Assembly: GCF_003931915.1 (NCBI RefSeq)
Contig: NZ_RSAA01000007.1
Coordinates: 186,001-250,000 of the forward strand
Source of the DNA: Saccharopolyspora rhizosphaerae
GTDB taxonomy: Bacteria > Actinomycetota > Actinomycetes > Mycobacteriales > Pseudonocardiaceae
Direction: 5' to 3'
DNA length: 64,000 nucleotides
The notes beneath the pieces were generated by a model that saw nothing but the letters and a program-made list of their open reading frames with translations, was not told the origin of the DNA and ran no database searches. Below are positions 19,318-28,681 of this stretch, in pieces (the first letter of the stretch is position 1; every line of letters starts with the position of its first letter). Both the position numbers and the translations under genes were made by a program.

Positions 19318-20163
19318 ATGACGAAGATCGCTCGCCACGCCAAAGCAGCCCTGGAACTGATCCACGCCATGATCTACTTCGCCCCCGAGGCGGAGGACCG
19401 CTTCACCAAGCTGGGGCTCAAACCAGGCCGGATGAGCTACTACGCGGGCCGGTCGGCCGCGATGGGGCCGGTGGGCGCGGGCGTGGTCGCCGCGACCTTC
19501 TACAACTTCAACCCGGTCTCGGTCGCCAAGTCGATCCCCGCCGCGTGGGACATCGCCTCCCCCTCCGACGTGCTCGACGCGCGACTGGACGCCGCCGACA
19601 CGGCCCTGCACCGGTTGCTCGGCGACGAGGTCCTCGCCTCCGACGACGTGACCGAGGCCGCCGAGCTCGCCCGGATCGCCTCCGAGGGCTGCAGCCCCGA
19701 GGGCAAGCCGCTCTACGCCGGTCACGCCGATCTGGACTGGCCGGAACCCCCGCACCTGAAGCTGTGGCACGCGGTGACGCTGCTGCGCGAGTTCCGCGGT
19801 GACGGCCACATCGCCGCGCTGCAGCAGGCCGACCTCTCCGGCATCCAGTCGCTGGTGTTGCACAGCGGCACGCGCGGCGGGTTCACCCCGGAGGCCGCGC
19901 GGACCCTGCGCGAGTGGTCCGAGCAGGAGTGGGCCGAGGCCATCGAGCAGCTGCGCGAGCGCGGTCTGGTCACCGCCGACGGCACGATCACCGACGAGGG
20001 CAAGCAGTACCGCGAGGACGTCGAGACCCGCACCGACCAGCTGGCGATGGCGCCGTGGACGCACCTCGGCGAGGAGCGGACCGCGACCCTCGTCGAGAAG
20101 GGCGGCAAGCTCAGCAAGGCCCTCGCCGAAGCCGGCGCCCTCCCCAAGAACCTCTTCAACTGA
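19318..20163 (+). CDS. SCO6745 family protein (function unknown)
   Basis: 281 residues, soluble and mostly helical. It resembles the conserved actinobacterial SCO6745 family: an N-terminal alpha-helical domain (ELIHAMIYFAPEAEDRFTKLGL, SYYAGRSAAMGPVGAGVVAATFYNFNP) and a C-terminal winged-helix-like part (EWAEAIEQLRERGLVTADGTITDEGKQYREDVE). No catalytic motif is evident. Start ATG 19318 carries a TAGGGT hexamer upstream in leaderless spacing. A perfect palindromic terminator follows at 20196. Confidence 0.75.
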   Translation: MTKIARHAKAALELIHAMIYFAPEAEDRFTKLGLKPGRMSYYAGRSAAMGPVGAGVVAATFYNFNPVSVAKSIPAAWDIASPSDVLDARLDAADTALHRLLGDEVLASDDVTEAAELARIASEGCSPEGKPLYAGHADLDWPEPPHLKLWHAVTLLREFRGDGHIAALQQADLSGIQSLVLHSGTRGGFTPEAARTLREWSEQEWAEAIEQLRERGLVTADGTITDEGKQYREDVETRTDQLAMAPWTHLGEERTATLVEKGGKLSKALAEAGALPKNLFN

Positions 20164-20195
20164 CCCCGCGCGCCGGGCCGTCCTCCGATCCGGGG

Positions 20196-20223
20196 GACGG
20201 GCGTCCCGCGCGGGACGCCCGTC
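20196..20223 (+). terminator. Perfect 28-bp palindrome, likely terminator
   Basis: GACGGGCGTCCCGC (20196-20209) is directly followed by its exact reverse complement GCGGGACGCCCGTC (20210-20223), 33 nt after the SCO6745-family stop codon. With no loop bases beyond the centre it would fold with a 4-nt loop. Confidence 0.7.
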
Positions 20224-20306
20224 TCCCGATCGTGGTCGCTCGGCGCTCGGTGTACTCGGCCCCACACCGGGGGTGCCCTCGCGCGGGAAGCGGGAGGGCA
20301 CCCGCT

Positions 20307-20312
20307 TACCAT
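20307..20312 (+). promoter_or_regulatory. Candidate -10 element of ctaA (leaderless)
   Basis: TACCAT at -14 to -9 from GTG 20321, without a Shine-Dalgarno sequence. Confidence 0.4.
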
Positions 20313-20320
20313 CTGGGTTC

Positions 20321-21271
20321 GTGGCGCTACCTACTTGGATCTCCCGCCCGTCGCCGCGCACCGTGCGGATCCTCGCGGTCGCCGTGCTGGTGACGCAGGC
20401 GTTGATCTCGGTGACCGGGGTGACCGTCCGCGTGACGGGCTCCGGCCTCGGGTGTCCGACCTGGCCGCAGTGCTTCCCGGGCAGCATGGTCCCGATGCCG
20501 CACGCGGAGGTCGCCGCCCTGCACCAGGCGATCGAGTTCGGCAACCGGCTCCTCACCGGAGTCATCGGCTTCATCGCGCTGGCCTGCTTCCTGGCCGCGT
20601 GGCGCTGCCGCCCGCACCGCACACGCCTGGTGGGCCTGGCGCTGATCATGCCGCTCGGCGTCATCGCTCAAGCGGTCATCGGCGGCATGACGGTGCTGGT
20701 CGACCTGGCCTGGTGGAGCGTCTCGGTGCACTTCATGGCCTCGGCGATCCTGATCTGGCTGGCCGCGCTGCTGGTCAAGGCCACCACCGAAGGAGACCGC
20801 GCGCCGCTGGGCATCGTGACCCGCCCGATGCGCCGCCTGCTGGCGGTGCTGGTCGCGGTCACCGCCGCCGTGCTCGTCGTCGGAACCCTGGTGACCGCCG
20901 CCGGCCCGCACGCCGGCGACCCGGCCACCCCGCGCCTGGGCCTGCCGGTCGAGGGCCTGGTGCAGGTGCACGGCGTCCTGGTCATGGCCTACGTGCTGAT
21001 GCTGGCCGTCTTCGGCGTCTGGCTGCGCTCGGCCCGCCCGACGAAGGCGCTGATCAAGGCCTACACCGCGGCGTGCGCGATGGTCCTGGTGCAGGGCGCG
21101 ATCGGCTCGGTCCAGTACTACCTCGGCGTCCCCGAGGTCTTGGTGGTGCTGCACGTGGCCGCCGCGACCTGCGTGATCATCACGACGGCCGCGTTGTGGC
21201 TGGAGTCCCGCAACCGCGGGCCGCTCCCCCATCCCGAGGTCGCCGAGCCGCAGGAGTCGGTCGCGGTCTGA
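20321..21271 (+). CDS. ctaA: Heme A synthase (COX15/CtaA family)
   Basis: 316 residues with eight likely membrane segments in two four-helix halves. It oxidises heme O to heme A for cytochrome aa3 oxidase. Conserved features: GSGLGCPTWPQCFPG near the N-terminus (the family's Cys-containing loop), the heme-ligand His residues in ALHQAIEFGNR and SVHFMAS, and their second-half counterparts in VQVHGVLVMAY and VLHVAAAT. GTG 20321 starts directly before the first membrane helix. ctaB, which makes heme O, lies 2.7 kb away. Confidence 0.9.
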   Translation: MALPTWISRPSPRTVRILAVAVLVTQALISVTGVTVRVTGSGLGCPTWPQCFPGSMVPMPHAEVAALHQAIEFGNRLLTGVIGFIALACFLAAWRCRPHRTRLVGLALIMPLGVIAQAVIGGMTVLVDLAWWSVSVHFMASAILIWLAALLVKATTEGDRAPLGIVTRPMRRLLAVLVAVTAAVLVVGTLVTAAGPHAGDPATPRLGLPVEGLVQVHGVLVMAYVLMLAVFGVWLRSARPTKALIKAYTAACAMVLVQGAIGSVQYYLGVPEVLVVLHVAAATCVIITTAALWLESRNRGPLPHPEVAEPQESVAV

Positions 21272-21276
21272 CGACC

Positions 21277-21813
21277 TCAGAAGCGGAGCTTGGGCTTGCC
21301 CTCGCGCTCCCAGCGCCGCCACAGCTCGGGCATCTCGCCGGAGAGCCACTGGTAGAACTCGTTGACGGTGCGCAGGCGCCGGGCGCGCTCACCTTGGCCG
21401 CTGAACATGCGCAGGCCCGCGGCGGTGAGCTCCTCGAGGTCGGTGACGCGCTCCATGCGCTGCCGGACCAGCGCGGGCCAGCGGTCCTCCTCCACCTGGT
21501 AGAGCGCCGCCTCGCGTCCCTGGCGCGTGGTCTTCGAGACCACGCCGAGGCGCATCAGCAGGCGGACGTTCGTGCTGATCGACCCGGTGCTGGCGGCCAG
21601 CGCGTGCGAGAGCTCGTTGGCGGTGCGCTCCGGCGGGTCGCAGATCAGCAGGAACGCCAAGATGCGACCGGCGATGAGCGGCATGCCCTCGGTGGCTTCG
21701 AAGTGGGCGGCCATCTGCTCGATCCACTCCGACATCGCGGGCCGGTCGGTGCGCTGCAGGTACTCCTCGGACACGCCGCCTCCCAGATCGAGTTCAGTAT
21801 CCGCTGAAACCAT
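21277..21813 (-). CDS. GbsR/MarR-like transcriptional regulator
   Basis: 178 residues with a winged HTH (about 45-105: AGRILAFLLICDPPERTANELSHALAASTGSISTNVRLLMRLGVV) followed by a basic wing (KTTRQGREAALYQV) and a helical C-terminus. Such regulators often sit beside the transporter they control, but here it converges on ctaA with a 5-bp gap and no transporter is adjacent. Ligand unknown. Confidence 0.75.
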   Translation of the reverse strand: MVSADTELDLGGGVSEEYLQRTDRPAMSEWIEQMAAHFEATEGMPLIAGRILAFLLICDPPERTANELSHALAASTGSISTNVRLLMRLGVVSKTTRQGREAALYQVEEDRWPALVRQRMERVTDLEELTAAGLRMFSGQGERARRLRTVNEFYQWLSGEMPELWRRWEREGKPKLRF

Positions 21814-21870
21814 AAACCACAGCGAACGACTCGACCAGCAGGTTCCGGCGGCGTGTCCGGCGATGCCTGG

Positions 21871-22188
21871 TCAGCGGGCGCGCGGGCCTGCCATCGCGCG
21901 GCGGTGCGCTGCGCCGATCTTCAGGGCGGCCGTGGTGTCGGCGTCCCACTCGCAGAGGCTCAGACCCTCGACCGCCTCCACCAGCGCTTCACCGACGGCG
22001 TGGCTGCTGACCACGACGTCGCCGAGGCGGCCGTCCTCGCCGATGAGCACCACGCGGGCGCCCGCCCGGCCGATGTTCTCCACCACCGCGCGCGCCGAGC
22101 CACCGTGGTCGGCGACGAAGGCCTTGGCCGCGGACAGGGCCTTCGGAGTGGGCGCGGTGCTCTGCTCGGTGTGCTTCTCGGCTGCCAT
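21871..22188 (-). CDS. Conserved actinobacterial hypothetical protein, 105 aa
   Basis: 105 residues; no known domain recognised. Its composition is that of a small soluble alpha/beta protein (ARVVLIGEDGRLGDVVVSSHAVGEALVEAVEGL). ATG 22188 has TAGGAT at -12 to -7, consistent with a leaderless mRNA. It is a separate unit 57 bp upstream of the GbsR-like gene and divergent from qor. Confidence 0.6.
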   Translation of the reverse strand: MAAEKHTEQSTAPTPKALSAAKAFVADHGGSARAVVENIGRAGARVVLIGEDGRLGDVVVSSHAVGEALVEAVEGLSLCEWDADTTAALKIGAAHRRAMAGPRAR

Positions 22189-22194
22189 GCCGGG

Positions 22195-22200
22195 ATCCTA
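22195..22200 (-). promoter_or_regulatory. Candidate -10 element of the 105-aa protein gene (leaderless)
   Basis: TAGGAT on the minus strand at -12 to -7 from ATG 22188. Confidence 0.5.
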
Positions 22201-22370
22201 AACGGGTTTCACCGCTCGGCAGAACCGGTCGTTGCGCACGACACTCGATCTCGGGCGCGCGGCACGCGGGCCCGGAGGTGGGAGTCGGTGATCTCAGGAG
22301 GGATGATCGACGACGGCCGCAGCGTTGCTCCGGGCGGCCGAGGAGCAAGCCCTGCGAAGGAGAGAAGCAC

Positions 22371-23339
22371 ATGCGCGCGATTCGGGTGGCGACCAGTGGT
22401 GGTCCTGAGGTGCTCGAACTGGGCGAGGTCGAGGTTCCCGAACCCGGCCCCGGCCAGCTGCTGGTCGACGTCGCCGCAGCCGGGGTCAACTTCATCGACA
22501 CCTACCAGCGCAGCGGGCTCTACTCGATGCAGCTGCCCTTCACCCCGGGTTCGGAAGGCGCGGGGGAGGTCGTCGCAGTCGGTCCGGAGGTGGACGGGTT
22601 CGCGGTCGGCGAGCGGGTCGCCTGGGCCATGACGCCCGGCAGCTACGCCGAGAAAGCGCTGGTCCCGGCGTCGATGGCGGTGAAGGTCCCGGACGGCGTG
22701 GAGAGCGAGACCGCCGCGGCCGCGATGTTGCAAGGCATGACCGCGCACTACCTGGTCACGTCGACGCACCCGATCACGACCGGGGAGACCGCGCTGGTGC
22801 ACGCGGCGGCCGGCGGCATGGGGCTGCTGCTGACGCAGCTGATCAAGTCCAAGGGCGGCAACGTCATCGGCACCGTGTCCACCGATGAGAAGGAGCGCCT
22901 GGCGCGCGACGCCGGCGCGGACGAGATCATCCGCTACACCGAGGCCGACGTCGCCGCCGAGGTCCGCGACCTCACCGACGGGCGCGGGGTGGACGTCGTC
23001 TACGACGGCGTCGGCAAGTCCACCTTCGACGCCAGCCTGGCGAGCCTGCGGCCGCGCGGCACGCTGGCGCTGTTCGGGGCGTCCTCCGGCCCGGTCCCGC
23101 CGGTCGACCCCCAGCGGCTGAACTCGGCCGGGTCGCTGTTCCTGACCCGCCCGTCGCTGGGCCACCACCTCCTCACCCGCGAGGAGCTGGACTGGCGCGC
23201 CGGCGACGTCTTCAACTGGATCACCACGGGCACGATCCACATCCGGGTCGGCGGCACCTACTCGCTCCACGAGGCACGCAAGGCCCACGAAGACCTCGAA
23301 GGCCGCCGCACCACTGGCAAGCTCCTCATCCGCCCCTGA
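22371..23339 (+). CDS. qor: NADPH:quinone oxidoreductase (zinc-free MDR family)
   Basis: 322 residues of the medium-chain dehydrogenase/reductase superfamily: an N-terminal GroES-like domain (PGPGQLLVDVAAAGVNFIDTYQRSG) and a Rossmann domain with VHAAAGGMGLLLTQL as nucleotide-binding turn. No zinc-binding cysteines are present, as in quinone oxidoreductases. ATG 22371 follows AAGGAGA at good spacing. Corresponds by position to Rv1454c. Its 3' end appears twice more, degenerate, in the downstream spacer. Confidence 0.88.
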   Translation: MRAIRVATSGGPEVLELGEVEVPEPGPGQLLVDVAAAGVNFIDTYQRSGLYSMQLPFTPGSEGAGEVVAVGPEVDGFAVGERVAWAMTPGSYAEKALVPASMAVKVPDGVESETAAAAMLQGMTAHYLVTSTHPITTGETALVHAAAGGMGLLLTQLIKSKGGNVIGTVSTDEKERLARDAGADEIIRYTEADVAAEVRDLTDGRGVDVVYDGVGKSTFDASLASLRPRGTLALFGASSGPVPPVDPQRLNSAGSLFLTRPSLGHHLLTREELDWRAGDVFNWITTGTIHIRVGGTYSLHEARKAHEDLEGRRTTGKLLIRP

Positions 23340-23965
23340 CCAGCACCCTTCCCACTTCGCGCGAGGTTCGGCCCCCGAACTCCAGGGGCGATCGCGCGAA
23401 GTGGGGATCACACCGCCGTGCGGACGCAGAAGCCAACCTGTGCCTAGCGCACGACGCCCGGCCGGGCTGGCTCACCAGGACCAGCCGACGACCGCGAACC
23501 CGAAGACCGCGACGCTGAGGGGCGAGGGCGTGTCCGACCTCCACGCCGCAGTCACACACCGGCACGCTCGTCACCCACCCTGACCAGCACCCCTCCCACT
23601 TCGTGCGAAGTTCGGCGTGGGAACTTCGGGGGCGAACTCCGCGCGAACTTCGAACCCGGCCTCCGTGCCGGACGCGCTGAAGCCACCGCTCGGGGCGGGC
23701 GCAGACGCCGGGATGGGGAGGGGGCACCCGGGGCCACACCAGGGGTCAGCCGAGGACCGGGAGGCTGAGGTTCGAGTCCACCGCCGACGCTGAAGCCGCA
23801 CCCGGCAAGCTGCTCCTCACCAGGACTTTGCGAGCTCCGCGCGGAGTTCGACCCCAGAACTCCTCAGTCACGTTCCGCGCGAAGTTCGACGTGGGGACTT
23901 CGGGGTCGAGCTCCGCGCGAAGGTCGAATCAGGCTGCTGTGCCGGGCGGTGGCCCGCCCGAGGGT
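23340..23965. repeat. Degenerate tandem triplication of the qor/ctaB convergent spacer
   Basis: This 626-bp gene-free stretch contains three units with a period near 244 bp. Each unit begins with a version of the qor 3' end (CCCTGACCAGCACCC at 23335, again at 23579; GGCAAGCTGCTCCTCACC near 23803) and ends with a version of the ctaB 3' end (CACCAGGACCAGCCGACGAC at 23473; CACCAGGGGTCAGCCGAGGA near 23737; the real end at 23966). In between are palindromic CGAACTCCGCGCGAAC-like segments. The extra copies carry 15-17 codons of ctaB and a few of qor, with substitutions, and are not translated. Confidence 0.75.
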
Positions 23966-24898
23966 TCACCAGGGCCAGCCGAGGACGGGGAGGCTGAGGG
24001 CCGAGTCGACCGCCAACGCCACGAAGACGATCATCAGGTACGTGTTCGACAGGTGGAACAGCCGCATCGGCTTGGTGGGCTCGCCGCGCTTGGTCGCGGT
24101 GTGCAGGCGGTGGGCGAGCACCAGGAACCAGGCACCGGCGATCGCCGCGACGGCGACGTAGAGCCAGCCGGTGGCCGGGGCCAGCAGCAACGTCCAGAGC
24201 ACCATCAGCCAGGTGAACAGCACGACCTGCCGGGACACGGCCGTCGGCCGGGCCACCACGGGCAGCATCGGGACGCCCGCGCGCTCGTAGTCGGCCTTGT
24301 ACTTCATCGCCAGCGACCAGGTGTGCGGCGGCGTCCAGAAGAACACCACGCCGAACATCACCAGCGCGGGCCAGTCGACGCGGCCGGTCACCCCGGCCCA
24401 GCCGATCACCACCGGCATGCACCCGGCAGCACCACCCCACACGATGTTCTGCGCGGTCCGCCGCTTGAGGACCATCGTGTAGACGAAGACGTAGAACAGG
24501 ATCGTGGCCACCGCCAGCACGCCGGCCAGCAGGTTCGTCGCCGCCCACAGCACCAGGAACGACCCGGCGCCCAGGGCGGTGCCGAAGATCAGCGCGTGCC
24601 GGTTGGACACCGTGCGCCGCACCAGTGGCCGGGCCCGCGTGCGCTTCATCACCTGGTCGATGTCGGCGTCGACGACGCAGTTCAGCGCGTTGGCACTACC
24701 CGCCGCCATGGTGCCGCCGACGAGGGTCGCGAGCACGAGGAAGGGCGAGGGGATGCCGCGCACCGCGAGGAGCATGGCGGGGATGGTGGTGACCAGCAGC
24801 AGCTCGATGACCCGCGGCTTGGTCAGCCCCAGGTAGGCCTTGAGCAGGTCAGCGGCGTTGCGGACGGGCTGATCGGGGAGCTGGGCGGCGGTGGTCAC
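23966..24898 (-). CDS. ctaB: Protoheme IX farnesyltransferase (heme O synthase)
   Basis: 310 residues with about nine membrane helices, UbiA superfamily. It attaches a farnesyl group to heme B, giving heme O, the substrate of CtaA. Aspartate-rich motifs are present: [18 protein letters not shown] (first) and [15 protein letters not shown] (second), with [12 protein letters not shown] at the N-terminus. GTG 24898 is preferred over the upstream TTG at 24988, which would add 30 residues without family similarity. Divergent from tkt, as Rv1451/Rv1449c. Confidence 0.92.
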   Translation of the reverse strand: MTTAAQLPDQPVRNAADLLKAYLGLTKPRVIELLLVTTIPAMLLAVRGIPSPFLVLATLVGGTMAAGSANALNCVVDADIDQVMKRTRARPLVRRTVSNRHALIFGTALGAGSFLVLWAATNLLAGVLAVATILFYVFVYTMVLKRRTAQNIVWGGAAGCMPVVIGWAGVTGRVDWPALVMFGVVFFWTPPHTWSLAMKYKADYERAGVPMLPVVARPTAVSRQVVLFTWLMVLWTLLLAPATGWLYVAVAAIAGAWFLVLAHRLHTATKRGEPTKPMRLFHLSNTYLMIVFVALAVDSALSLPVLGWPW

Positions 24899-25348
24899 GA
24901 TGCTGCGCTCACCGAAGACATGACACTCCCCGCACTCGCCGGCACGCTCCCGCCGGTCCCCGGAGGCCGGAACCGGACCGCTGAGCAATAGTAGTCGCGC
25001 TACTGCAGCGCTCTCGCGCGGGTGCGAGTGCCCCTGTTCACGAGGGGCGGAGGATAGACTGGCACCGTTCGGCGATCAGCCGCGTTTCCGGCAGCCCATC
25101 CGCGCGCAGACCGGTCCTGCTGCGCGGTGGTCGACGAATCGCCGGCTCCCCACCGCCTGAGGAACGATCCTCGCAGGTCGAGGCTGGTTCAGCAGTGGGG
25201 CGGAACCGTTGTGGAACGGGCCGCCGGGCACTCGATCGCGAGAGATAGGCTGCCCAGCGGACGAGGGATGACTGCGGTTCGAACCGGTCCAGCGGACCGT
25301 TCGCCGCGTTGAGGGAAATACCGCCGAAGGAAAACTGGAGCTGCGTCC
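24899..25348. promoter_or_regulatory. 450-bp gene-free region between divergent ctaB and tkt
   Basis: No gene is supported. It must hold the promoters of ctaB and of the tkt operon. Visible candidates are TAGGCT at 25246-25251 and a small dyad AGTAG-TCGCG-CTACT at 24990-25004; neither has a convincing -35. The tkt ribosome-binding site is GGAG, 9 nt before GTG 25349. Confidence 0.4.
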
Positions 25349-27445
25349 GTGTCCGTCACCGACGACCTTGCCCGCTTGACGACCAAGCGACTGCCCAACG
25401 ACTGGACCGAGCTGGATCAGCGCGCCGTGGACACCGCTCGCGTGCTCGCCGCCGACGCGGTGGAGAACTGCGGCAGCGGCCACCCGGGCACGGCGATGAG
25501 CCTCGCGCCCGCCGCCTACGCACTGTTCCAGCGGGTCATGCGGCACGACCCCACCGACCCGGAGTGGATCGGCCGCGACCGCTTCGTGCTCTCGGCCGGG
25601 CACTCGAGCCTGACGCTGTACGTGCAGCTGTTCCTCTCCGGCTACGGCCTGGAGGTCGAGGACCTCGAGCAGCTGCGCAAGTGGGACTCGCTGACGCCGG
25701 GCCACCCCGAGTACGGCCACACCAAGGGTGTGGAGACCACGACCGGTCCGCTGGGCCAGGGCCTGTCGACCGCCGTCGGCATGGCGATGGCCGCGCGCCG
25801 CGAGCGCGGTCTGTTCGACCCGGAGACGGCCGCGGGTGAGAGCCCGTTCGACCACCACGTCTACGTGATCGCCTCCGACGGCGACATCGAGGAGGGCGTG
25901 ACCTCCGAGGCGTCGTCGCTGGCGGGCACGCAGCAGCTGGGCAACCTCACGGTGATCTACGACGCGAACGAGATCTCCATCGAGGACAACACCGGCATCG
26001 CGCTGTCCGAGGACACCGCCAAGCGCTACGAGGCCTACGGCTGGCAGGTGCTCACCGTCCACGGCGGTGAGGACGTGCAGGGCTTCCTGGAGGCCATCGA
26101 GACCGCCCAGGCCGAGACCTCCCGCCCGACCCTGATCGTGCTGCGCACGGTCATCGGTTACCCGGCGCCGAACAAGATGAACTCCGGCAAGGCGCACGGC
26201 GCCGCGCTGGGCGGCGACGAGGTCGCCGAGGTCAAGAAGGCGCTGGGCTTCGACCCGGAGCAGTCCTTCCAGGTCGACGCCGAGGTCCTCGACCACGCCC
26301 GCGAGGTCGTCGAGCGCGGCAAGAAGACCCGCGCCGAGTGGCAGGCCGCCTTCGACAAGTGGGCCGCCGCCAACCCGGAGCGCAAGGCGCTGCTGGACCG
26401 GCTGACCGCCCGCGAGCTGCCGGCCGGCTGGGCCGAGAAGCTGCCGAGCTGGGAGGCCGACGGCAAGGGCATCGCCACCCGCAAGGCCTCGGGTGAGGTC
26501 CTCAACGCGCTGGCCGACGTGCTGCCCGAGCTGTGGGGCGGTTCGGCGGACCTCGCCGAGAGCAACAACACCTCGATGAAGGGTCAGCCCTCGTTCGGCC
26601 CGCAGTCGATCTCCACGGACGCGTGGAAGGCCGACCCCTACGGCCGGACGCTGCACTTCGGCATCCGCGAGCACGCCATGGGCGCGATCGTCAACGGCAT
26701 CGCGCTGCACGGCGGCACCCGCCCGTACGGCGGCACCTTCCTGGTGTTCAGCGACTACATGCGCCCGGCGGTGCGCCTGGCGGCCCTGATGAAGGCGCCG
26801 TCGATCTTCGTGTGGACCCACGACTCCATCGGCCTGGGCGAGGACGGCCCCACGCACCAGCCGATCGAGCACGTCGCCTCGCTGCGCGCGATCCCCGGCT
26901 TCTCGCTGGTCCGCCCGGCGGACGCCAACGAGACCGCCGCCGCGTGGAAGGCGATTCTGGAGAACCCGACCGGCCCGGCCGGCCTCGCGCTGACCCGCCA
27001 GGGCGTGCCGACGCTGCAGGGCACCTCCCAGGAGGGCGTGGCCAAGGGCGGTTACGTCCTGGCCGACGCCGGCAACGGCGAGCCGGACGTGATCCTGATG
27101 GCGACCGGTTCCGAGGTCCAGCTGGCCGTGGAGGCCCGCGAGGCCCTCGAGGCCGAGGGCGTGGCGACCCGCGTCGTCTCGTTCCCGTGCGTCGAGTGGT
27201 TCGACGCCCAGGACGAGGCCTACCGCGAGTCGGTGCTGCCGAGCTCGGTGAAGGCCCGCGTCTCGGTCGAGGCCGGCATCGCCATGCCGTGGTACCGGTT
27301 CGTCAAGGACGCCGGTGAGTCGGTGTCCCTGGAGCACTTCGGCGCCTCGGCCGACTACAAGACCCTCTACGAGCAGTTCGGCATCACCACCGAAGCCGTT
27401 GTCGCAGCTGCTCGCCGCAGCCTGAGCAACGCCGAGAAGGCGTGA
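25349..27445 (+). CDS. tkt: Transketolase
   Basis: 698 residues, thiamine-diphosphate enzyme moving two-carbon units between sugar phosphates. Seen: the TPP/Mg motif [19 protein letters not shown]...YDANEISI, N-terminal [31 protein letters not shown], and in the second domain [14 protein letters not shown] and [19 protein letters not shown]. Full length for the family. First gene of tkt-tal-pgi-zwf-opcA-pgl; it ends 14 nt before tal. Confidence 0.96.
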   Translation: MSVTDDLARLTTKRLPNDWTELDQRAVDTARVLAADAVENCGSGHPGTAMSLAPAAYALFQRVMRHDPTDPEWIGRDRFVLSAGHSSLTLYVQLFLSGYGLEVEDLEQLRKWDSLTPGHPEYGHTKGVETTTGPLGQGLSTAVGMAMAARRERGLFDPETAAGESPFDHHVYVIASDGDIEEGVTSEASSLAGTQQLGNLTVIYDANEISIEDNTGIALSEDTAKRYEAYGWQVLTVHGGEDVQGFLEAIETAQAETSRPTLIVLRTVIGYPAPNKMNSGKAHGAALGGDEVAEVKKALGFDPEQSFQVDAEVLDHAREVVERGKKTRAEWQAAFDKWAAANPERKALLDRLTARELPAGWAEKLPSWEADGKGIATRKASGEVLNALADVLPELWGGSADLAESNNTSMKGQPSFGPQSISTDAWKADPYGRTLHFGIREHAMGAIVNGIALHGGTRPYGGTFLVFSDYMRPAVRLAALMKAPSIFVWTHDSIGLGEDGPTHQPIEHVASLRAIPGFSLVRPADANETAAAWKAILENPTGPAGLALTRQGVPTLQGTSQEGVAKGGYVLADAGNGEPDVILMATGSEVQLAVEAREALEAEGVATRVVSFPCVEWFDAQDEAYRESVLPSSVKARVSVEAGIAMPWYRFVKDAGESVSLEHFGASADYKTLYEQFGITTEAVVAAARRSLSNAEKA

Positions 27446-27459
27446 GCGGAGGAAAACCT

Positions 27460-28566
27460 GTGACGACCAACGCGAACCTCAAGGCCCTGACCGAGGCCGG
27501 AGTTTCGATCTGGCTGGACGACCTGTCCCGCCAGCGCATCAGCTCGGGCAACCTCGCCCAGCTGATCAGCGACAAGGCCGTCGTCGGGGTCACGAGCAAC
27601 CCGACGATCTTCGCCAACGCGCTGTCGAACGCCGCCGACTACGCCGACAAGGTCACGGACCTGGCGGCCCGCGGTGCCGGGGTGGACGACACCATCCGCG
27701 AGCTGACCACGGCCGACGTGCGCGACGCCGCGGACGTGTTCCGCAACGTCTACGAGTCCACCGGTGGTGTGGACGGCCGGGTCTCCCTCGAGGTCGACCC
27801 GCGGCTGGCGCACGACAGCGACAAGACCGTCGCCGAGGCCATCGACCTGTGGAAGGCCGTCGACCGGCCGAACCTGATGGTCAAGATCCCGGCCACCCAG
27901 GCCGGCCTGCCGGCGATCACCAAGGTGATCGCCGAGGGCATCAGCGTCAACGTCACGCTGATCTTCTCCGTCGAGCGCTACCGCGAGGTCATGGACGCCT
28001 ACCTGGCCGGCCTGGAGCAGGCCAAGGCCAACGGCCACGACCTGGCGAGCATCGAGTCGGTGGCGTCGTTCTTCGTCTCCCGCGTGGACACCGAGATCGA
28101 CAAGCGGCTCGACGCCATGCAGGAGAACCACCCGCTGCGCGGCAAGGCCGCCATCGCCAACGCCCGCCTGGCCTACGCCGCCTACCAGGAGGTCTTCTCC
28201 TCCGAGCGGTGGAAGGCGCTGCAGGCCGAGGGCGCCCGGGCGCAGCGTCCGCTGTGGGCGTCGACCGGGGTGAAGGACAAGTCCTACTCCGACACCCGCT
28301 ACGTCGACGAGCTGGCCGCTCCGAACACCGTGAACACCATGCCGGAGTCGACGCTGGACGCCGTGGCGGACCACGCCGACGTGCGCGGTGACCTGGTCAC
28401 CGGCACCGCGGCGGAGTCCCAGCAGGTCTTCGACGACCTGGCCGCCGCGGGCATCGACCTCGACGACGTGTTCAAGGCCCTCGAGGTCGACGGCGTCGAG
28501 AAGTTCGAGAAGTCCTGGACCGAGCTCCTCGACACGGTCGCCGCTCAGCTGGAGCAGGCGAAGTAA
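27460..28566 (+). CDS. tal: Transaldolase
   Basis: 368 residues. It transfers a dihydroxyacetone unit through a Schiff base on the Lys in [28 protein letters not shown] and [14 protein letters not shown] are family motifs. Two in-frame GTG codons exist, at 27442 (overlapping the tkt stop) and 27460; the latter is chosen because GGAGGA lies 6-7 nt upstream. Works with Tkt in the non-oxidative pentose-phosphate branch. Confidence 0.95.
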   Translation: MTTNANLKALTEAGVSIWLDDLSRQRISSGNLAQLISDKAVVGVTSNPTIFANALSNAADYADKVTDLAARGAGVDDTIRELTTADVRDAADVFRNVYESTGGVDGRVSLEVDPRLAHDSDKTVAEAIDLWKAVDRPNLMVKIPATQAGLPAITKVIAEGISVNVTLIFSVERYREVMDAYLAGLEQAKANGHDLASIESVASFFVSRVDTEIDKRLDAMQENHPLRGKAAIANARLAYAAYQEVFSSERWKALQAEGARAQRPLWASTGVKDKSYSDTRYVDELAAPNTVNTMPESTLDAVADHADVRGDLVTGTAAESQQVFDDLAAAGIDLDDVFKALEVDGVEKFEKSWTELLDTVAAQLEQAK

Positions 28567-28590
28567 GCAACGCCACGCGCGTGAAGCAGG

Positions 28591-28628
28591 TCCGGGCCCG
28601 GTGCGGCGTCCTGTCGCACCGGCCCGGA
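28591..28628 (+). terminator. Hairpin between tal and pgi
   Basis: TCCGGGCCCGGTGCG (28591-28605) pairs with CGCACCGGCCCGGA (28615-28628), one bulged C, 9-nt loop, 24 nt after the tal stop. It may cause partial termination between tkt-tal and pgi-zwf-opcA-pgl. Confidence 0.6.
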
Positions 28629-28681
28629 TCGGCGAGAATCACCTACGAACTGAAAACTCTTTCGAGCCCTGAAGGATCTTC

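Noticed and set aside
23340..23965. CRISPR array
   Set aside because: The repeats are few, long (about 244 bp), diverged and contain gene ends; no short regular repeats with unique spacers.
24899..25348. Small genes at 25127-25312 or 25189-25398
   Set aside because: Both are short frames without ribosome-binding sites or similarity, in a divergent promoter region.
27442..27459. Earlier GTG start for tal overlapping the tkt stop
   Set aside because: The GGAGGA sequence at 27448-27453 lies inside this extension and is well placed for GTG 27460.
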